64,000 nt of DNA from Nostoc sp. FACHB-110 (lineage in GTDB: Bacteria > Cyanobacteriota > Cyanobacteriia > Cyanobacteriales > Nostocaceae). Position 1 is the stretch's first letter. Every line of letters begins with the position of its first letter. The DNA is taken from assembly GCF_014697425.1 (NCBI RefSeq), contig NZ_JACJRU010000027.1, positions 44,719-108,718 on the forward strand. Direction: 5' to 3'. Shown here piece after piece: positions 61,294 to 64,000 of this stretch. A program made the translations under genes and the position numbers. A model generated the notes under the pieces. That model was not told where the DNA came from. It did no database searches and saw only the letters and a list, made by a program, of their open reading frames with translations.

Positions 61294-62883
61294 TTAATTG
61301 GCTGTCCACCAAGCCAAAGCATAAGATTGAGTTGCTAGGTTGACCTGTTTTTGAAACTGGACACGGATTTTGTAATTGCCATTAGCAGGAACGGGGCAGA
61401 AAATATGTTCTACACTATCAATTGGACTAATAGAAGAACATACAATTCCCGTCTCAGAATTGTTGGCATCAGCTTTGACTAAGTAGAGATCAAGATTATT
61501 TAAGCCTTTATCGCTAAAAGTTTCGCCGACATCAAATTGCTGATTTTGATTGCGATCGCTTAATTCTACCAATCTATCCCAAGCCAGCGTAATAGAAACG
61601 AAACTTCCTTGTTTTAAAGGTTTAGCTAACTGATACTCAACAGCATTGGCAGCTTTTACTTCCCTATAATCCCAACCAATACCAGGAACTGCGGCTGTGG
61701 GTTGCCATTGGCCTGCACTAAATTGTTCATAAGCTCGAAAAGCATTTAAATGACCCGTACCCATTTGCGCATCTAAGGGAATTTTAGGGTCTTTGTAAGC
61801 ATCAGACTCTAACCAATTTTTATTTTGTTTATCGATGAGTGTGCGTGTCATACCTAAGCGCAAACCATCGCCAGTGTCTTGGATTTTATCGGCAGAGTTG
61901 AGTAAAACTGCTTTCATCACTTGATGACGACGACTATCAACACTCCAATTCGGCTTGTTGGTGCGTAATTGGCGATCGCCAAATTCTTGTAACAAAGCGA
62001 CTGTGGCTGTAACATGGGGTGCAGCAAAACTTGTACCTGTCGCTTTATTAATTTTGCCGTCAGGATTCAATAAAGGGATATTACTCCCAGGTGCAACTAT
62101 ACTAATGGCCCGACGACCATCTAGATTAAATTCTTTTCCGGCTAACCTACCGCTAACTCCCTGATTGACACCTGCCAGGTTAGAAACATCTACTTTATTA
62201 AAAATCCCGTCGCGTCGGGATGAAAAAGCCACGTTAACTCCATTAAAATTATCTGTAGGAATCGGAATACCGCCTTTACCTTGATTGCCTGCGATCGCAT
62301 ACAACACATCGTGAACGCGACTCGACCAATCAATACATAATGTTAATAAAGCATTCCCATCTAGAACTGCATTTGGTCTGGGGTCACGGTTGAGAGGTTC
62401 CCCAAAGCTAAAGTTAATCGCCCGTACATCACCACTGTTTTGTAGTGCTATGTGTTGCGCTGATAAACACTCTTCCGGCTGACCCATATTTTTAGTAGAA
62501 CCCACCGCCGAAGAATACAGTCTAGCTTGTGGTGCAACTCCTGGTAAAGCTTTATCTGTACTGACCATGACCCCAGCAACATTGTAAGCATGGGGGTCAA
62601 CTCCATTATTTGATTTGGCTGGGCCATTGCGTAAAAAAACTGCTGCTAAAGATACAGTCCGATTTTTTGAGACTGCTTTATCCCAACCAAACATTCCCGG
62701 ACGACCGATTTCTACTTGACCGATCGCAATTTTACGACCCGTTAAATTATAAGGAGGTTGATGTAGTCTTAAAGCATCAATACCATTGCTTCCCAAAGAA
62801 GTTTGTAAACCTGAAGCTAGAACAGGCACACTCAAACAAGAAGCACTCAAACCCCAAATCAGCCAACTGAGTTTTTTGTTCAT
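61294..62883 (-). CDS. Secreted subtilisin-like (S8) protein with altered Asp site
   Basis: 529 residues with a signal peptide (about 1-23, cut after VLAS). The S8 core has His98 (DPHAYNVAGV), oxyanion Asn200 (AIAGNQGKGG) and nucleophile Ser285 (GTSFAAPHVTA). The usual catalytic Asp (consensus D-T/S-G) is not seen: the strand reads KIAIGQVEIGRPG, with Gln56 at that place and Glu58 two residues on. The C-terminal 130 residues are a beta domain like bacterial pre-peptidase C-terminal (PPC) domains. They carry an EF-hand-like loop DRNQNQQFDVGE (443-454) with all oxygen ligand positions filled. It is probably an extracellular peptidase with an unusual acid, or an inactive relative. It lies upstream of a serpin. 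Confidence 0.87.
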   Translation of the reverse strand: MNKKLSWLIWGLSASCLSVPVLASGLQTSLGSNGIDALRLHQPPYNLTGRKIAIGQVEIGRPGMFGWDKAVSKNRTVSLAAVFLRNGPAKSNNGVDPHAYNVAGVMVSTDKALPGVAPQARLYSSAVGSTKNMGQPEECLSAQHIALQNSGDVRAINFSFGEPLNRDPRPNAVLDGNALLTLCIDWSSRVHDVLYAIAGNQGKGGIPIPTDNFNGVNVAFSSRRDGIFNKVDVSNLAGVNQGVSGRLAGKEFNLDGRRAISIVAPGSNIPLLNPDGKINKATGTSFAAPHVTATVALLQEFGDRQLRTNKPNWSVDSRRHQVMKAVLLNSADKIQDTGDGLRLGMTRTLIDKQNKNWLESDAYKDPKIPLDAQMGTGHLNAFRAYEQFSAGQWQPTAAVPGIGWDYREVKAANAVEYQLAKPLKQGSFVSITLAWDRLVELSDRNQNQQFDVGETFSDKGLNNLDLYLVKADANNSETGIVCSSISPIDSVEHIFCPVPANGNYKIRVQFQKQVNLATQSYALAWWTAN

Positions 62884-63046
62884 AGTTAATAGTTAATAGT
62901 TAATGGTCAATAGTCATTAGTTGTTCTCTTTAACTGTTGCCTTCTGCCTCCTACAGCAAAATTAAATTAGCGAAAATTACTCAATATTTTGTTACAGTAT
63001 TTTGTTACAATGCTTACAGACGAGGAAGCATAAAAACCCCCTAACC

Positions 63047-63754
63047 ATGACCCAAAACCGATCTGAAAAGCCCATTGTGATTGCTCCATCCATCCTATCA
63101 GCCGACTTTAGTCGTCTGGGTGATGAAATTCGCGCGGTAGACGCAGCTGGAGCGGATTGGATTCACGTTGATGTAATGGACGGTCGATTTGTACCTAATA
63201 TTACGATAGGCCCTCTGGTTGTGGAGGCGATTCGTCCGGTTACTACAAAACCACTGGATGTTCACTTGATGATTGTGGAACCAGAAAAATATGTAGAAGG
63301 CTTTGCTAAAGCTGGTGCAGATATTATCTCTGTACACGCTGAACATAATGCTTCGCCACACTTACACCGCACTCTCGGCCAAATTAAAGAACTCGGTAAA
63401 CAAGCTGGGGTAGTGTTAAATCCTTCTACACCACTAGAATTTATTGAGTACGTCCTGGAACTTTGTGATTTAGTCCTAATTATGAGCGTTAACCCAGGTT
63501 TTGGTGGTCAAAGCTTCATTCCTGGCGTCATACCTAAAATTAGAAAGCTGCGGCAAATGTGCGACGAACGCGGACTTGATCCTTGGATTGAAGTTGACGG
63601 CGGACTCAAAGCCAACAACACTTGGCAAGTTTTAGAAGCTGGTGCAAATGCAGTTGTGGCAGGTTCGGCTGTATTCAACGCCAAAGATTATGCAGAAGCG
63701 ATTACCAATATTCGCAACAGTAAGCGTCCTACACCAGAGTTGGCAAAAGTTTAA
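63047..63754 (+). CDS. rpe: Ribulose-phosphate 3-epimerase
   Basis: 235 residues from ATG 63047 (MTQNRSEKPIVIAPSILSADFSRLG), chosen over a TTG at 63002 because family members begin there. A Calvin-Benson and pentose phosphate enzyme that interconverts ribulose-5-P and xylulose-5-P. The TIM-barrel metal and catalytic residues are all present: SILSADF, HVDVMDGRFVPN (His and Asp ligands), LDVHLMIVEPE, SVHAE, MSVNPGFGGQSF and EVDGGL. It is followed by a strong terminator. Confidence 0.97.
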   Translation: MTQNRSEKPIVIAPSILSADFSRLGDEIRAVDAAGADWIHVDVMDGRFVPNITIGPLVVEAIRPVTTKPLDVHLMIVEPEKYVEGFAKAGADIISVHAEHNASPHLHRTLGQIKELGKQAGVVLNPSTPLEFIEYVLELCDLVLIMSVNPGFGGQSFIPGVIPKIRKLRQMCDERGLDPWIEVDGGLKANNTWQVLEAGANAVVAGSAVFNAKDYAEAITNIRNSKRPTPELAKV

Positions 63755-63772
63755 TCAGTTGAAATATTGAAT

Positions 63773-63807
63773 AAAAAAAAGGGTAAGCATTGCTTACCCT
63801 TTTTTTA
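63773..63807 (+). terminator. rpe terminator
   Basis: GGGTAAGC (63781-63788) and GCTTACCC (63792-63799) form a tight stem with a 3-base loop, with A residues before and seven T residues after. It would work in both directions. Confidence 0.88.
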
Positions 63808-63837
63808 TCTATGTTAGTCGTGATGTTTGGTGAATCT

Positions 63838-63866
63838 GTAGAGACGTTGCAATGTAACGTCTCTAC
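63838..63866. repeat. GTAGAGACGTT hairpin
   Basis: Perfect 11-base arms (63838-63848 and 63856-63866). A diverged version is at 13475-13498. This is a common intergenic hairpin of Nostocales; it could work as a second terminator for rpe. Confidence 0.6.
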
Positions 63867-63904
63867 AAAATTTATCGGTAGGCTAATTATCTGATGTGAA
63901 CTAC

Positions 63905-64000
63905 CTACACTGATGCTTCGCATACAGTGTAGGCTTCCTGTCCAACAGAAAGCGTAGTAGTGGATTTCTTGCGTCCTCCCTTACTTCGACTTACATCTGG
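63905..64000 (-). CDS. C-terminal end of a possible TnpB-type (IS200/IS605) protein, window edge
   Basis: On the minus strand the frame is open from the window edge for 31 codons to a TAG at 63905-63907. The residues are rich in Lys, Gly and Ser (SRSKGGRKKSTTTLSVGQEA), like the disordered C-termini of cyanobacterial TnpB proteins. A 30-base hairpin (63904-63933, CCTACACTG / CAGTGTAGG with an inner ATGC/GCAT) overlaps the last codons and the stop. This fits the structured right end of IS200/IS605-type elements, where the guide-RNA scaffold overlaps the end of tnpB. The main domain is outside the window, so this is a guess from the tail and hairpin. Confidence 0.42.
   Translation of the reverse strand, partial: PDVSRSKGGRKKSTTTLSVGQEAYTVCEASV

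Overview
The window is chromosomal DNA from a filamentous cyanobacterium, most probably a hormogonium-forming member of the Nostocales close to Nostoc/Anabaena. Evidence for this is the dense scatter of HIP1-type GCGATCGC octamers, cyanobacterial gene neighbourhoods (clpP-tig, asd-dapA-rnj, DUF502-nusB-ftsY), a stand-alone Mo-nitrogenase C-terminal-like gene, a PsbP-family protein, heptamer short tandem repeats, and a hormogonium polysaccharide (hps) locus. The genus cannot be fixed from sequence alone.

Layout. 1-7.2 kb: proteostasis genes clpP (cut by the window edge) and tig on the minus strand, divergent from asd, dapA and rnj (diaminopimelate/lysine synthesis and RNase J). 7.2-20.2 kb: mixed single genes: an ArsB/NhaD-type anion permease, a Mo-nitro_C protein, a caspase-fold protein that lacks the catalytic dyad, a conserved hypothetical, rpmF, a molybdopterin oxidoreductase, an aldehyde dehydrogenase, a receiver-histidine kinase, a PsbP-family protein, a DUF2278/lamin-tail protein and an RsbU-type phosphatase. 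20.2-24.6 kb: a 1.07-kb gene-free stretch, then ftsY, nusB and a DUF502 membrane protein.

25.2-44.2 kb is the main accessory region. It holds hpsA-hpsB-hpsC-hpsD-hpsE, one more pseudopilin, a TIGR04282-type transferase whose start looks frameshifted, an HpsJ-family membrane protein and a family 2 glycosyltransferase. Upstream of hpsA come rpmB and htpG, and then three more glycosyltransferases, two of which resemble each other and one of which resembles HpsE. All are on the minus strand. Together they would build and export the surface polysaccharide needed for gliding of hormogonia, using pseudopilins related to type IV pili/type II secretion.

44.6-64 kb: housekeeping genes (clpB, gloA, eno, argC, ribBA, a peptidoglycan amidase, a DUF488 protein, metH, rpe), plus a serpin lipoprotein next to a secreted subtilisin-like protein. 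The last 96 bases look like the C-terminal end of a TnpB-type transposon gene.

The most unusual non-coding structure is a set of three nested-palindrome elements (17458-17615, 28055-28230, 59162-59359). Each has the same folding plan: outer inverted arms, a hairpin, a long stem enclosing two hairpins, another hairpin, and the closing outer arms. Two copies share a core and carry compensatory base changes but have unrelated outer arms. The third has the same plan with unrelated sequence. A second family of about 90-145-bp elements with GGACTTACG-type inverted ends occurs four times, and a 127-bp element with 16-bp inverted ends lies inside the hps cluster. Most convergent gene pairs are separated by strong perfect or near-perfect hairpins.
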